DNA of 64,000 nt, taken from assembly GCA_003367665.1 (NCBI GenBank), contig QKXI01000013.1, positions 1 through 64,000 of the forward strand. Reading direction: 5' to 3'. Below the pieces are notes generated by a model. The model did no database searches and was not told the origin of the DNA. It saw nothing but the letters and a program-made list of their open reading frames with translations. The stretch comes from Leifsonia sp. ku-ls (lineage in GTDB: Bacteria > Actinomycetota > Actinomycetes > Actinomycetales > Microbacteriaceae). Positions 37,088 through 46,523 of this stretch are shown here, one piece after another. Position 1 is the first letter of the stretch; every line of letters starts with the position of its first letter. The translations under genes were made by a program, and so were the position numbers.

Positions 37088-38298
37088 GCGGGCACCGCCG
37101 TGCGGCCGGCCGCCGGGAGATAGGCGGTGACGAGGTAGCCTCCCGGCACGTCGTCGTCGGGGCCGGCGTCGAGCCAGCCGCCCGCCAGCCGGGCGCGCTC
37201 GCGCATGCCGACGAGTCCGCGTCCCGCCGGGTTGGGCGCCGCCGGCGTGCGCGCCGCGTCGGCGGAGCGGGAGGAGACGGAGAGGGCGAGCCCGTCGTCC
37301 CGCGCGTCCAGCGCGAGCCGGGCGGTGGCGCCGGGCCCTGCGTGCTTCAGGGCGTTCGTCAGCGCCTCCTGCACGATCCGGTAGACGGCGAGTTGCTGGG
37401 CGGGGGTCAGGTCGTCCGTGCCGCCGAAGCGCTCCACCGAGACGGTCAGGCCGGCGTCCGTGAGGCGACGCACCAGGTCGTCGAGGTCGCCGAGCCCGGG
37501 GTGCTCCGCGCCGTCGGGCGAGCCGACGAGCGACTCGATCAGCATCCGTACCTCGGTCAGCGACGATCGCGCGGTGTCCGCGATGGTCGACAGCGCGGGG
37601 GCGACCGCCGTCGGGCGGTCCTCCGCGAGCAGCCGGGCGCCGTCGGCCTGGGCGAGGATGACGGAGAGCGAGTGCGCCATGATGTCGTGCACGTCCTGCG
37701 CGATGCGCTCGCGCTCGCCGGAGACGAGGGCCTCGGCCTCGGCCAGGCGCAGTCGGCCGGTCGCCTGCTCCAGCTCCACCTCCTTCTGCAGCGACCGGGT
37801 CCAGACGCCGATGAGCGTCCCGATCAGCCAGGCCATCGCCCCGGCAACGGCGCACAGGACGAAGAACAGGGTCCTGGCGCCGGGATCCCCGCGCCCGACG
37901 CCCAGCCACCAGGAGAGGAGCCCGGCGGTCGAGAGGCCGGCGCCGACGGCGAACGCCAGCGCGACGACGCTCATCCGGCCGCGGACGGTGGCGGCCACGA
38001 CCAGGGCGACGATCCCGTACCCGAGGTAGACGAGAGGGTCCTCGAAGACCCCGGCCGGGAACAGGAGCTGGCCGATGAGCACCGCGGTCCCCGCGGCCAT
38101 GGCGACGACCGGAGCGAGGCGTGCCAGGCCGATCGCGCACGCCAGCACGAGGAGCGCCGCCCAGAACGGGCCCTCGGCGCGGAGGAGGCCGGGGACCAGC
38201 TGGTGCCTGCCCACCAGGGCGATGGCCCAGAAGACGAAGAAGACCACCGCGATGGCCGGTTCGAGCAGCCAGCGGCTGCGGAGCAGGAGCGATCTCAT
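37084..38298 (-). CDS. DesK/NarX-like sensor histidine kinase
   Basis: 404 aa from ATG 38298, set by TAGCGT 7 nt upstream (leaderless); a longer in-frame N-terminus has no membrane or coding character. Five membrane segments (about 12-30, 44-80, 88-104, 108-128, 143-165), a short coiled coil, HisKA_3 with His204 (ERIAQDVHDIMAHS), N box about 310-320 (EALTNALKHA) and G box about 359-365. Pairs with the response regulator it overlaps. The signal is unknown. Confidence 0.93.
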   Translation of the reverse strand: MRSLLLRSRWLLEPAIAVVFFVFWAIALVGRHQLVPGLLRAEGPFWAALLVLACAIGLARLAPVVAMAAGTAVLIGQLLFPAGVFEDPLVYLGYGIVALVVAATVRGRMSVVALAFAVGAGLSTAGLLSWWLGVGRGDPGARTLFFVLCAVAGAMAWLIGTLIGVWTRSLQKEVELEQATGRLRLAEAEALVSGERERIAQDVHDIMAHSLSVILAQADGARLLAEDRPTAVAPALSTIADTARSSLTEVRMLIESLVGSPDGAEHPGLGDLDDLVRRLTDAGLTVSVERFGGTDDLTPAQQLAVYRIVQEALTNALKHAGPGATARLALDARDDGLALSVSSRSADAARTPAAPNPAGRGLVGMRERARLAGGWLDAGPDDDVPGGYLVTAYLPAAGRTAVPA

Positions 38299-38305
38299 AC
38301 CGGTC

Positions 38306-38311
38306 ACGCTA
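38306..38311 (-). promoter_or_regulatory. -10 box, leaderless kinase operon
   Basis: Minus-strand TAGCGT, then 7 nt, then ATG 38298. Confidence 0.55.
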
Positions 38312-38383
38312 GGGTGAACCGGACGGTCTCGGTGGGCGATCGGGTCCGTTTTCAGCCCCAGGGCTGACCGGTCCCCGCCCGGT

Positions 38384-38412
38384 TTGACCGCGCCACCGGT
38401 CTCCCGTACGAT
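38384..38412 (+). promoter_or_regulatory. rplM promoter
   Basis: TTGACC, 17-bp spacer, TACGAT. Downstream TGATCTTTGGTGTC matches the infA start region. Leader about 135 nt with no supported ORF. Confidence 0.8.
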
Positions 38413-38554
38413 TGATCTTTGGTGTCCGCGCCTCCTGCGGCGCGACATGCGAACGTGAGCCCTCCACCGGCTTCGGTTCCGTCCCACAGACGCGAACCCC
38501 CATCGGAGCGGGATTCACGAACACCTCCGTTCGAGACAGAAAGCAGCCACTACT

Positions 38555-39001
38555 GTGACGCGCACCTATTCCCCGAAGGCAGACGAGATCCAGCGCGACT
38601 GGGTCGTCATCGACGCGACCGATGTCGTGCTCGGCCGTCTCGCCAGCCACACCGCCGCCCTCCTCCGCGGCAAGCACAAGCCGACCTTCGCCCCGCACAT
38701 CGACTCCGGCGACTTCGTGATCATCGTCAACGCCGACAAGGTCGCGCTGACGGGCCAGAAGGCCGCGCAGAAGAAGGCGTACCGCCACTCCGGCTACCCG
38801 GGCGGCCTCAAGGCCACCACGTACTCGGAGCTGCTCGAGAAGAACCCGGTGCGCGCCGTCGAGAAGGCCGTCCGCGGGATGCTGCCGAAGAACTCCATCG
38901 GCCGCGCCCAGCTCCGCAAGCTGAAGGTCTACACCGGAAGCGAGCACCCGCACGCCGCCCAGCAGCCGAAGCAGTACACGCTCGGCCAGGTCGCGCAGTA
39001 A
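38555..39001 (+). CDS. rplM: 50S ribosomal protein L13
   Basis: 148 aa from GTG 38555. [30 protein letters not shown] and [19 protein letters not shown] are diagnostic. Early 23S binder. 47 bp before rpsI in the usual two-gene operon. Confidence 0.98.
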   Translation: MTRTYSPKADEIQRDWVVIDATDVVLGRLASHTAALLRGKHKPTFAPHIDSGDFVIIVNADKVALTGQKAAQKKAYRHSGYPGGLKATTYSELLEKNPVRAVEKAVRGMLPKNSIGRAQLRKLKVYTGSEHPHAAQQPKQYTLGQVAQ

Positions 39002-39048
39002 GCGCGTAGACGACTTCAGACTTCTCAAGACAAAGGATTATCACCACC

Positions 39049-39546
39049 GTGGCGAAGATCGCAGACAGCATCGACTCGGCCCAGGTCGAGAACGTCGAGT
39101 CCTACTCGACCGAGACCCCGGCCTCCGAGGCCCCGGCCGCCCCGCGCGCCGTCCTCTCCGTCCCCGGCGCGGCCGTCGGCCGCCGCAAGGAGGCCATCGC
39201 GCGCGTGCGCCTGGTCCCGGGTTCCGGCACCATCACGGTCAACGGCCGTGAGTTCGCGGACTACTTCCCGAACAAGCTCCACCAGCAGCTCATCACCGAC
39301 CCGTTCAAGGTGCTCGACCTCATCGGCTCCTACGACGTGGTCGCCCGCATCACCGGCGGCGGCCCCTCGGGCCAGGCGGGCGCCCTGCGCCTCGCCATCG
39401 CGCGCGCGCTCAACGAGATCGACCGCGAGAACAACCGCCCGACCCTGAAGAAGGCCGGCTTCCTCACCCGTGACGCCCGCGTCACCGAGCGCAAGAAGGC
39501 TGGTCTGAAGAAGGCCCGCAAGGCGTCGCAGTTCTCCAAGCGCTGA
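39049..39546 (+). CDS. rpsI: 30S ribosomal protein S9
   Basis: 165 aa from GTG 39049. An N-terminal Glu/Ala/Pro extension (1-40) precedes the core [17 protein letters not shown]. The C-terminal [12 protein letters not shown] reaches P-site tRNA. Ends inside a 16-bp palindrome that borders the glmM -10. Confidence 0.97.
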   Translation: MAKIADSIDSAQVENVESYSTETPASEAPAAPRAVLSVPGAAVGRRKEAIARVRLVPGSGTITVNGREFADYFPNKLHQQLITDPFKVLDLIGSYDVVARITGGGPSGQAGALRLAIARALNEIDRENNRPTLKKAGFLTRDARVTERKKAGLKKARKASQFSKR

Positions 39547-39560
39547 CGCTCGCGAGCGTC
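39545..39560. promoter_or_regulatory. 16-bp perfect palindrome abutting the glmM -10
   Basis: GACGCTCGCGAGCGTC spans the rpsI stop and ends at the base before TAGGCT. It could be an operator for glmM or a small hairpin ending rpsI transcripts. Confidence 0.5.
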
Positions 39561-39566
39561 TAGGCT
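39561..39566 (+). promoter_or_regulatory. -10 box, leaderless glmM
   Basis: TAGGCT, 7 nt, ATG 39574. Confidence 0.6.
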
Positions 39567-39573
39567 TCGGTCC

Positions 39574-40935
39574 ATGCCACGCCTTTTCGGAACCGACGGC
39601 GTTCGCGGCCTCGCGAACGGCAGTCTCACCGCCGACCTGGCGCTCGGCCTTGCGCAGTCAGCAGCAGCTGTGCTGACGCAAGGCCGAAGCGCCGAGGCGC
39701 GCCGCGCCGCCGGCAAGCGCCCGACGGCGATCGTCGCCCGCGACCCCCGCGTCTCGGGCGAGTTCCTCTCCGCGGCCGTCGCCGCCGGGCTCGCCAGCTC
39801 CGGCATCGACGTGTACGACGCGGGAGTCATCCCCACGCCGGCCACGGCCTTCCTCATCGCCGACTTCGACGCGGACTTCGGCGTGATGGTCTCGGCCTCG
39901 CACAACCCGGCGCCCGACAACGGGATCAAGATCTTCGCCCGCGGCGGCACGAAGCTGCCCGACATCGTCGAGGACCGGATCGAGCAGCACCTCAACCTCG
40001 ACAAGCTCACCCCGACCGGGGCCGACGTCGGGCGCATCCGCCGTTTCGCCGACGCGGAGGACCGGTACGTGCTCCACCTGCTGGCGAGCCTGCCGCACCG
40101 GCTCGACGGCATCCACGTGGTCCTCGACTGCGCCCACGGCGCCGCGGCCGGCATCTCGCCGGAGGTCTTCACCGACGCGGGCGCCCGCGTCACCGTCATC
40201 GGCGACGCGCCGGACGGCATGAACATCAACGACGGCGTGGGCTCGACCCACCTCGACAACCTCGCCAAGGCCGTCCTGGACGCCGGCGCCGACGTCGGCA
40301 TCGCCCACGACGGCGACGCCGACCGCTGCCTCGCGATCGACGCGGACGGCAACGTGGTCGACGGCGACCAGATCATGGCGATCCTCGCGGTCGGGATGAA
40401 GGAGCGCGGCAAGCTGCGCGACGACACCCTGGTCGCGACGGTGATGAGCAACCTCGGCCTCAAGCTCGCCATGCGCGACCGCGGCATCCGGGTCGTCGAG
40501 ACGGCGGTCGGCGACCGCTACGTGCTCGAGGAGATGAACGAGAACGACTATTCGCTCGGCGGCGAGCAGTCCGGCCACGTCATCATGCGCGAGTTCGCCA
40601 CCACCGGCGACGGCATCCTCACCGGCCTCCACCTGCTCTCCGAGATGGCGCGCACGGGGAAGTCGCTCGCCGAGCTCGCTCGCGTGATGACCGTCTACCC
40701 GCAGGTGATGGTCAACGTGAAGGGCGTCGACCACCACGCGGTGCACACCGACGAGGGCCTGCGCACGGCGGTCCAGACGGCTGAGAGCGCGCTGGGGGAC
40801 AGCGGCCGGGTGCTGCTGCGCCCGTCCGGCACCGAGCCGCTCGTGCGCGTGATGGTGGAGGCGTCCGACCAGGCGACGGCGGAACGGCTCGCGAACGAGC
40901 TCGCCGACGTCGTGCGGGAACGGCTGGCCTTCTAG
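39574..40935 (+). CDS. glmM: Phosphoglucosamine mutase
   Basis: 453 aa from ATG 39574. Converts glucosamine-6-phosphate to glucosamine-1-phosphate for UDP-GlcNAc. Starts [13 protein letters not shown]; phosphoserine loop [14 protein letters not shown] (about 108-121); metal loop DGDADRC; sugar loop GGEQSGHVI; phosphate loop [12 protein letters not shown]. glmS lies 2.3 kb downstream with its own promoter, so the two pathway steps are near each other but not in one operon. Confidence 0.97.
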   Translation: MPRLFGTDGVRGLANGSLTADLALGLAQSAAAVLTQGRSAEARRAAGKRPTAIVARDPRVSGEFLSAAVAAGLASSGIDVYDAGVIPTPATAFLIADFDADFGVMVSASHNPAPDNGIKIFARGGTKLPDIVEDRIEQHLNLDKLTPTGADVGRIRRFADAEDRYVLHLLASLPHRLDGIHVVLDCAHGAAAGISPEVFTDAGARVTVIGDAPDGMNINDGVGSTHLDNLAKAVLDAGADVGIAHDGDADRCLAIDADGNVVDGDQIMAILAVGMKERGKLRDDTLVATVMSNLGLKLAMRDRGIRVVETAVGDRYVLEEMNENDYSLGGEQSGHVIMREFATTGDGILTGLHLLSEMARTGKSLAELARVMTVYPQVMVNVKGVDHHAVHTDEGLRTAVQTAESALGDSGRVLLRPSGTEPLVRVMVEASDQATAERLANELADVVRERLAF

Positions 40936-41410
40936 GCGCGGGACGTCGCCGCAGGCACCGAGTACCAAAGCAGCGCGACGAAGCGATCGCCGATTCGCGC
41001 CTCACGGACGAGATCGTCCCTGCTTCTGACGGCGACATCGACGGTCCCCTCGCTGACGGGATGTTCTGGCCTATTCAGCGAAGCAGTCACCTGGAGAGGT
41101 GGCACGTTCTACAGCAGAGACACTGCCACGTCCCAGCTGGACAACGCGCGGATGTCTCTGACACTGCGGCCCGGCGGAACCGGCCCCGCTGTGGACCTCC
41201 CGCGGGCGTACCGTAAGGCCTCCGACCGTTCGTGGCCCCCGTCACCGGCGAGGCAACTCATAGCGGGTAGTTTTCGATGAGAATCGCCTGCGCGAAGTCG
41301 GGTCTCGTCAAGAAGGACATCCGGCAGTTCCGCGATTTGAGGCCTCGGCGAATCGTCGATGCACATGGTCGGCTGCGGAGCACATACCGGTCCCGCCGCC
41401 GCCAGAGCGG
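40936..41410. other. 475-bp region with no supported gene
   Basis: Codon character is poor on both strands. Two weak candidates exist: a minus-strand ORF 41109-41261 (50 aa, ending RALSSWDVAVSLL, or 85 aa from ATG 41366), and a plus-strand startless stretch around 40978-41080 reading DEAIADSRLTDEIVPASDG. Either could be a gene remnant. Composition is less GC-rich than the neighbours. Confidence 0.4.
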
Positions 41411-41719
41411 TCAGCGGCCCTCTTCTGCGCGGCGGGCCGCGAGGAAGTCCGCGACCGAGTAGACGCGGGACTGCGGAGGGAGCATCCCGTCTCCGTAGAG
41501 TCCGGCGAGCAGTTCGGCGGGGTCGGTGTCGAGAGCGGTCGCGATGCGGACGATCGTGTGCAGCTCGGAGTTCGACTCGCCGCGCTCCACCCGTCCGTAG
41601 TTGGTGACGTGCATGTCGGCGAGGTTGGCGATGTCCTCCTGGCTCATCCCGCGAGCGACGCGGGCGGTTCGGACGCGCTGGCCGAAGATCTCGGCGGCGC
41701 GAGAGCGAGGGGTGGACAT
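41411..41719 (-). CDS. Small XRE-type HTH regulator (copy 2 of a tandem pair)
   Basis: 102 aa from ATG 41719. HTH_3 domain about residues 14-70 (ARGMSQEDIANLADMHVTNYGRVERGE), then a short tail ending SRVYSVADFLAARRAEEGR. It is about three-quarters identical to the neighbouring protein along its whole length, so the pair arose by tandem duplication. A 12-bp palindrome AATGCCTGCATT (41735-41746) lies just upstream of the start and may be its operator. Too small for an effector domain; could be an antitoxin-like or DNA-binding switch, but no toxin gene is adjacent. Confidence 0.85.
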   Translation of the reverse strand: MSTPRSRAAEIFGQRVRTARVARGMSQEDIANLADMHVTNYGRVERGESNSELHTIVRIATALDTDPAELLAGLYGDGMLPPQSRVYSVADFLAARRAEEGR

Positions 41720-41801
41720 GCTTCATGCCTACCGAATGCCTGCATTGACGACCAGAGCGTCTAGGGCAGGGGCTTTCAGGGAAGAGGTGTAAGAGCCCTG
41801 T

Positions 41802-42107
41802 TCAGCTCTCCTGCGCCCGCTGCGCGGCGATGAAGTCGGCGACCGAGTAGGCGCGGGAACGGCCCGGGAGCATCTCGCTGCCGTACAGTCCGGCCATCAA
41901 TTCGCCGGGGTCGGTGTCCAGGGCGGTCGCGATGCGGACGATGGTGTGCAGCTCCGAGTTCGCCTCCCCGCGCTCGATGCGGCCGTAGTTGGTGACGTGC
42001 ATGTCGGCCAGGTTGGCGATGTCCTCCTGGCTCAGCCCGAGGGCGACCCGCGCCTCCCGCACGCGACGCCCGAAGAGGTCGGCGGCAGGAGAGCGTGGTG
42101 CTGGCAT
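41802..42107 (-). CDS. Small XRE-type HTH regulator (copy 1 of a tandem pair)
   Basis: 101 aa from ATG 42107. Same layout as the next gene: PAADLFGRRVREARVALGLSQ, the HTH (LADMHVTNYGRIERGEANSE) and the SRAYSVADFIAAQRAQES tail. TAAACA 6 nt before the ATG suggests leaderless transcription. Divergence between the copies is concentrated in the N-terminus and the MLPP/GRSR linker, not in the HTH recognition helix, so they may bind the same site. Confidence 0.85.
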   Translation of the reverse strand: MPAPRSPAADLFGRRVREARVALGLSQEDIANLADMHVTNYGRIERGEANSELHTIVRIATALDTDPGELMAGLYGSEMLPGRSRAYSVADFIAAQRAQES

Positions 42108-42188
42108 GCCTCATGTTTATGGCATTGCCACATCTCGGACCAGACCACGACGACCTCCCGCTTTCAGGCCAGAGGCACTGGAGTCCTG

Positions 42189-43127
42189 TCAGAGCTTGCG
42201 CAGCAGGACGGAGCTCACCGCGTGTTCCGAGTCCTTGCGGAGGACGAGCTTCGCGCGCGACCGCGTCGGCCGGATGTTCTGCACGAGGTTGGGCTCGTTG
42301 ATGCTCGCCCAGATGCCCGCGGCGCGGGCGCGCGCCTCATCCTCGGTGAGCTCCGCGTAGCGGTGGAAGTACGACTTCGGGTTGGCGAACGCGCCGCGCT
42401 GCAGCTTGAGGAAGCGCTCCTCGTACCAGTGCGCGATGTCGCGCGTGCGCGCGTCGACGTAGACCGAGAAGTCGAACAGGTCGCTCACGGCGAGACGGTT
42501 GCCGCCTCCCGCGGGCTGCAGCACGTTCAGCCCCTCCACGATGAGCACGTCGGGTCGGCGGACCACGATCTCCGCGTCGGGGACGATGTCGTAGCTGAGG
42601 TGCGAATAGAACGGCGCGCGCACCTCCGCCGCACCGCTCTTGACGGCCGTGACGAAGCGCAACAGCGCCTTGCGGTCGTACGACTCCGGGAAGCCCTTGC
42701 GCTCCATCAGCCCTCGGCGCTGGAGCTCCGCGTTCGGGAGCAGGAAGCCGTCCGTCGTGACCAGCTCGACGCGCGGGGTGTCGTCCCAGCGGGAGAGCAG
42801 CTCGCGCAGGAGGCGCGCGATGGTCGACTTGCCGACCGCGACCGAGCCGGCGACGCCGATGACGAACGGCGTGCTCGCGGCGCGCTCGCCCAGGAAGTCG
42901 CTGGTTGCCCTGTGCAGCTGCTTGGTGCCGGCGACATAGAGGTTGAGCAGGCGGCTCAGCGGCAGGTAGACCTCCTCCACCTCGCGCATGTCGAGCGGGT
43001 CGCCGAGGCCGCGCAACTGCACGATCTCCGTCTCCTGCAGCGGGAGGCGGGTGTTCTGCGCCAGTTCCGCCCAGTCGGCTCTGCTGAGCTCGACGAAGGG
43101 AGTGGAGGAGTCGCCGTGGGGGAGCAT
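42189..43127 (-). CDS. coaA: Type I pantothenate kinase
   Basis: 312 aa from ATG 43127. First step of CoA synthesis. P-loop [17 protein letters not shown] (about 90-106), then [19 protein letters not shown] and the EGLNVLQP motif. Standard length. Divergent from glmS with a 66-bp shared promoter region; TAGACT on the minus strand (43137-43142) is 9 nt from its ATG, giving a 0-3 nt leader. Confidence 0.96.
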   Translation of the reverse strand: MLPHGDSSTPFVELSRADWAELAQNTRLPLQETEIVQLRGLGDPLDMREVEEVYLPLSRLLNLYVAGTKQLHRATSDFLGERAASTPFVIGVAGSVAVGKSTIARLLRELLSRWDDTPRVELVTTDGFLLPNAELQRRGLMERKGFPESYDRKALLRFVTAVKSGAAEVRAPFYSHLSYDIVPDAEIVVRRPDVLIVEGLNVLQPAGGGNRLAVSDLFDFSVYVDARTRDIAHWYEERFLKLQRGAFANPKSYFHRYAELTEDEARARAAGIWASINEPNLVQNIRPTRSRAKLVLRKDSEHAVSSVLLRKL

Positions 43128-43136
43128 AGGGCACCC

Positions 43137-43186
43137 AGTCTAGGGGTGCGCTCCCAGCAGGTCCGGACCTGGACCCACGGTAGACT
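43137..43186. promoter_or_regulatory. Divergent coaA/glmS promoters
   Basis: TAGACT at 43137-43142 (minus, coaA) and TAGACT at 43181-43186 (plus, glmS, 7 nt before ATG 43194). The two -10 boxes are only 38 bp apart, so the -35 regions must overlap and the genes may compete or be co-regulated. Confidence 0.6.
43158..43171. promoter_or_regulatory. 14-bp palindrome between coaA and glmS
   Basis: CAGGTCCGGACCTG, perfect dyad, overlapping the glmS -35 position and close to the coaA -35. A candidate operator for both genes. Confidence 0.5.
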
Positions 43187-43193
43187 CGACCCC

Positions 43194-45044
43194 ATGTGTG
43201 GAATCGTGGGGTACGTCGGTACCGACAAGAGCCTCGAGGTGCTCCTCGGCGGGTTGAAGCGCCTGGAGTACCGCGGTTACGACTCGGCCGGCATCGCCGT
43301 CATCGGCCCGGACGGGTCGCTCGGCACCGCGAAGAAGGCCGGGAAGCTGTCGGTGCTGACCGACGACCTCAAGGCGCACCCCATCCCCAACGGCCAGACC
43401 GGCATCGGCCACACCCGCTGGGCGACGCACGGCGGCCCGACCGACGTGAACGCCCACCCGCACCTCGGCGACGACGGGCGCCTCGCCGTCATCCACAACG
43501 GCATCATCGAGAACTTCGCGACGCTGAAGGACGAGCTGCTCGCCGACGGCTTCGCCTTCGAGTCGGAGACCGACACCGAGGTGGCCGCGGTGCTCCTCGG
43601 CCGCGAGTACCGTCGCACCGGCGACCTGCCGCAGGCGTTCCAGAGCGTCGTGTCGCGCCTGGAGGGCGCCTTCACGCTGCTCGCGATGCACCAGGACCAG
43701 CCGCACGTCGTGGTCGGCGCCCGCCGCAACTCGCCGCTGGTGATCGGTCTCGGCGACGGGGAGAACTTCCTCGGCTCCGACGTCGCCGCCTTCGTCGAGC
43801 ACACCCGCCGCGCGATGGCGATCGGCCAGGACCAGATCGTGACGATCACGCCCGAAAGCGTGACGGTCACCGACTTCGCCGGCGCGCCGGTCGAGGTGGA
43901 GCCGTTCGAGGTCGCGTGGGACGCGTCCGCCGCCGAGAAGGGCGGCTGGTCGTCCTTCATGGCCAAGGAGATCGCAGAGGAGCCCGACGCCGTCGCGAAC
44001 ACCCTGCGCGGGCGCATCGTGGGCGAGACGGTCCACATCCCGGAGCTCGACGCCCTGGGCGACGACTACTTCGCCGGCATCGACCGGATCACCATCATCG
44101 CCTGCGGCACGGCGGCTTACGCCGGACTCGTCGGAAGCTACGCGATCGAGAAGTGGGCGCGCGTGCCCGTGACGGTGGAGCTCAGCCACGAGTTCCGCTA
44201 CCGCGAGCCGGTGCTCACCGACGGCACGCTCGTCATCTCGATCAGCCAGTCCGGCGAGACGATGGACACCCTGATGGCCGTCAAGTACGCCCGCGAGGCC
44301 GGCGCCAAGGCGATCTCGGTCTGCAACACGCAGGGCGCCACCATCCCGCGCGAGTCCGATGCGGCCCTGTACACGCACGCCGGCCCGGAGGTCGCCGTCG
44401 CGTCGACCAAGGCGTTCGTCGCGCAGATCACGGCGCTGTACCTGTTCGGCCTGCACCTCGCCCGCGTCCGCGGAACGCTATCGACGGCACAGCAGCGCGA
44501 CGCCATCGACGAGCTGCAGCAGATCCCGGAGAAGATCGCGACGGTGCTCGAGTCGCACGCCGACATCGCGCAGCTGGCCAAGTGGATGTCGGACACCCGC
44601 TCCGTGCTGTTCCTCGGCCGCCACGTCGGCTACCCGATCGCGCTGGAGGGTGCGCTCAAGCTCAAGGAGCTCGCCTACATCCACGCCGAGGGCTTCGCCG
44701 CGGGCGAGCTGAAGCACGGGCCGATCGCGCTGATCGAGCCGGGCCAGCCGGTGTTCGTCGTGGTGCCGAGCCCGCGCTGGTCGGACGAGCTGCACAAGAA
44801 GGTCGTGTCGAACATCCAGGAGATCCGCGCCCGCGGCGCCCGCGTGATCGCGATCGCCGAGGCCGGCGACGCGGCCGTGCTGCCGTTCGCCGACGAGGTC
44901 ATCCGCATCCCGCTCGCCGCGCCGCTGTTCGAGCCGCTGCTCGCGGTCATCCCGCTGCAGGTCTTCGCGATGGAGCTCTCCGCCGCGAAGGGCCTCGACG
45001 TCGACCAGCCGCGCAACCTGGCCAAGTCCGTCACCGTGGAGTGA
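43194..45044 (+). CDS. glmS: Glutamine-fructose-6-phosphate aminotransferase
   Basis: 616 aa from ATG 43194 (leaderless; the catalytic Cys must follow the start Met). MCGIVGYVG, RLEYRGYDSAG and HTRWATHGGPT form the glutaminase domain; two SIS sugar-isomerase domains (CGTAAYAG, SQSGETMDT) and the DQPRNLAKSVTVE end follow. Makes glucosamine-6-phosphate for the wall. No glmS ribozyme, as expected. Heads a run of tightly spaced genes to tsaD. Confidence 0.97.
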   Translation: MCGIVGYVGTDKSLEVLLGGLKRLEYRGYDSAGIAVIGPDGSLGTAKKAGKLSVLTDDLKAHPIPNGQTGIGHTRWATHGGPTDVNAHPHLGDDGRLAVIHNGIIENFATLKDELLADGFAFESETDTEVAAVLLGREYRRTGDLPQAFQSVVSRLEGAFTLLAMHQDQPHVVVGARRNSPLVIGLGDGENFLGSDVAAFVEHTRRAMAIGQDQIVTITPESVTVTDFAGAPVEVEPFEVAWDASAAEKGGWSSFMAKEIAEEPDAVANTLRGRIVGETVHIPELDALGDDYFAGIDRITIIACGTAAYAGLVGSYAIEKWARVPVTVELSHEFRYREPVLTDGTLVISISQSGETMDTLMAVKYAREAGAKAISVCNTQGATIPRESDAALYTHAGPEVAVASTKAFVAQITALYLFGLHLARVRGTLSTAQQRDAIDELQQIPEKIATVLESHADIAQLAKWMSDTRSVLFLGRHVGYPIALEGALKLKELAYIHAEGFAAGELKHGPIALIEPGQPVFVVVPSPRWSDELHKKVVSNIQEIRARGARVIAIAEAGDAAVLPFADEVIRIPLAAPLFEPLLAVIPLQVFAMELSAAKGLDVDQPRNLAKSVTVE

Positions 45045-45048
45045 TCCC

Positions 45049-45405
45049 GTGATCGCCGGCATCGGGGTCGACGTCGTCGACCTCGCCCGCTTCGAGCGGT
45101 CGATCGCGCGCACACCGAAGCTGCGCGAGCGCCTGTTCACGGAGGCGGAGCGACCGCTGCCCGTGCACTCGCTGGCGGCGCGGTTCGCCGCGAAGGAGGC
45201 GCTGATCAAGGCGCTCGGCGGCTCGGAGGGCGTGCGCTGGCACGACATGGAGATCGTCCCGGACGAGGAGAGGAACCCCGGTTTCGTGCTGCACAACGTG
45301 GTCGAGGCGCAGGTGCGTGCCCGGGGGATCGTGCGCATCCACGTGTCGATGTCGCACGACGCCGGCATCGCCACCGCGTTCGTCGTGACGGAGTCGGCGC
45401 CGTGA
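45049..45405 (+). CDS. acpS: Holo-[acyl-carrier-protein] synthase
   Basis: 118 aa from GTG 45049, 4 bp after glmS. Transfers 4'-phosphopantetheine from CoA to ACP. GIGVDVVDLARFER holds the metal Asp; RFAAKEALIKALG holds the Glu. Overlaps alr by 4 bp. Its CoA substrate links it to the nearby coaA. Confidence 0.95.
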   Translation: MIAGIGVDVVDLARFERSIARTPKLRERLFTEAERPLPVHSLAARFAAKEALIKALGGSEGVRWHDMEIVPDEERNPGFVLHNVVEAQVRARGIVRIHVSMSHDAGIATAFVVTESAP

Positions 45406-46523
45406 CGCCCGCGTTCCGCGAACGCGTCGTCGACCTCGACGCGGTGACCGGCAACGTGCGCCGTCTGCGCGAGCTGGTCCCGACGCCGCACGCGATGGTC
45501 GTCGTGAAGGCCGACGCGTACGGACACGGAGCGGTCGAGTGCGCCAGGGCGGCACTGGCCGGAGGCGCCGACTGGCTGGGCGTCGCCGAGATCGCCGAGG
45601 GGCTCGCGCTGCGCGAGGCCGGCATCACCGCTCCCGTGCTCGCCTGGCTGCACGACCCCGACGAGGACTTCACGCGGGCCGTTCGCGCAGGCATCGACCT
45701 CGGTGTCTCGTCCCTCGCCCAGCTGGAGGCGGCGGCCGCGGCCCAGGACGGCACGGCGCCGGTCGCCGTGCAGCTCAAGGTGGAGACGGGCCTCAGCCGC
45801 AACGGCGTCGCCGAGGAGGAGTGGGATGCCGTCTTCGCCCGCGCCCGGCAGCTCGAGAGCGAAGGCACGATTCTGGTGCGCGGCATCTTCTCGCACCTGT
45901 CGAACGCCTCGCCGGAGGACGACCGCGCCGCCCTTGCCGTGTACGAGCGTGCGCTCGCCCGCGCGGCCGTCGCCGGCCTGCGGCCGGAGCTGCGTCACCT
46001 CGCCGCCAGCGCCGCGGCCCTCACCCTGCCGGAGACCCGGTTCGACCTGGTGCGGTTCGGCATCGCCGCGTACGGGCTCTCGCCGTTCGGGGGCGGGCAC
46101 GGCGCCGATCTGGGGCTGCGTCCGGCGATGACCCTGCGCGGCCGGGTGGCGGCTGTGCGCCGGGTGCCGGCCGGCAAGGGCGTGTCGTACGACTACACGT
46201 ACCGCACCGCGCGCGAGACCACGCTGGTGCTCGTGCCGCTCGGGTACGCCGAGGGCATCCCGCGGCACGCCTCCAACCGCGCTCCCGTGTCGATCGGTGG
46301 GCGCACCTTTCGGGTCAGCGGCCGCGTCGCGATGGATCAGTTCGTGGTCGACGTCGGCGACCTCGACGTGAAGGTCGGCGACGAGGTCGTGCTGTTCGGC
46401 GACCCGGCGACCGGGGTGCCGAGCGCCGACGACTGGGCCGAGGCGGCGGACACGATCAACTGGGAGATCGTCACGCGCCTCGGCGGACGTCTCTCCCGCT
46501 CTTTCGTCGGGGGCGCGGCGTGA
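45402..46523 (+). CDS. alr: Alanine racemase
   Basis: 373 aa from GTG 45402. Makes D-Ala for peptidoglycan. PLP Lys36 lies in VVVKADAYGHGAVE; the second catalytic Tyr is in SYDYTYRTA; GYAEGIPRHASNR and VSGRVAMDQFVVDVG are typical C-terminal domain motifs. Overlaps acpS and tsaE by 4 bp each. Confidence 0.96.
   Translation: MTPAFRERVVDLDAVTGNVRRLRELVPTPHAMVVVKADAYGHGAVECARAALAGGADWLGVAEIAEGLALREAGITAPVLAWLHDPDEDFTRAVRAGIDLGVSSLAQLEAAAAAQDGTAPVAVQLKVETGLSRNGVAEEEWDAVFARARQLESEGTILVRGIFSHLSNASPEDDRAALAVYERALARAAVAGLRPELRHLAASAAALTLPETRFDLVRFGIAAYGLSPFGGGHGADLGLRPAMTLRGRVAAVRRVPAGKGVSYDYTYRTARETTLVLVPLGYAEGIPRHASNRAPVSIGGRTFRVSGRVAMDQFVVDVGDLDVKVGDEVVLFGDPATGVPSADDWAEAADTINWEIVTRLGGRLSRSFVGGAA

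Noticed and set aside
40936-41410. Small genes in the glmM to XRE gap
   Set aside because: Candidate ORFs lack good starts, ribosome binding sites or recognisable sequence; kept only as a possible remnant.
41277-41462. 61-codon plus-strand ORF before the XRE pair
   Set aside because: Arg-rich and overlapping the end of a real regulator gene on the other strand.
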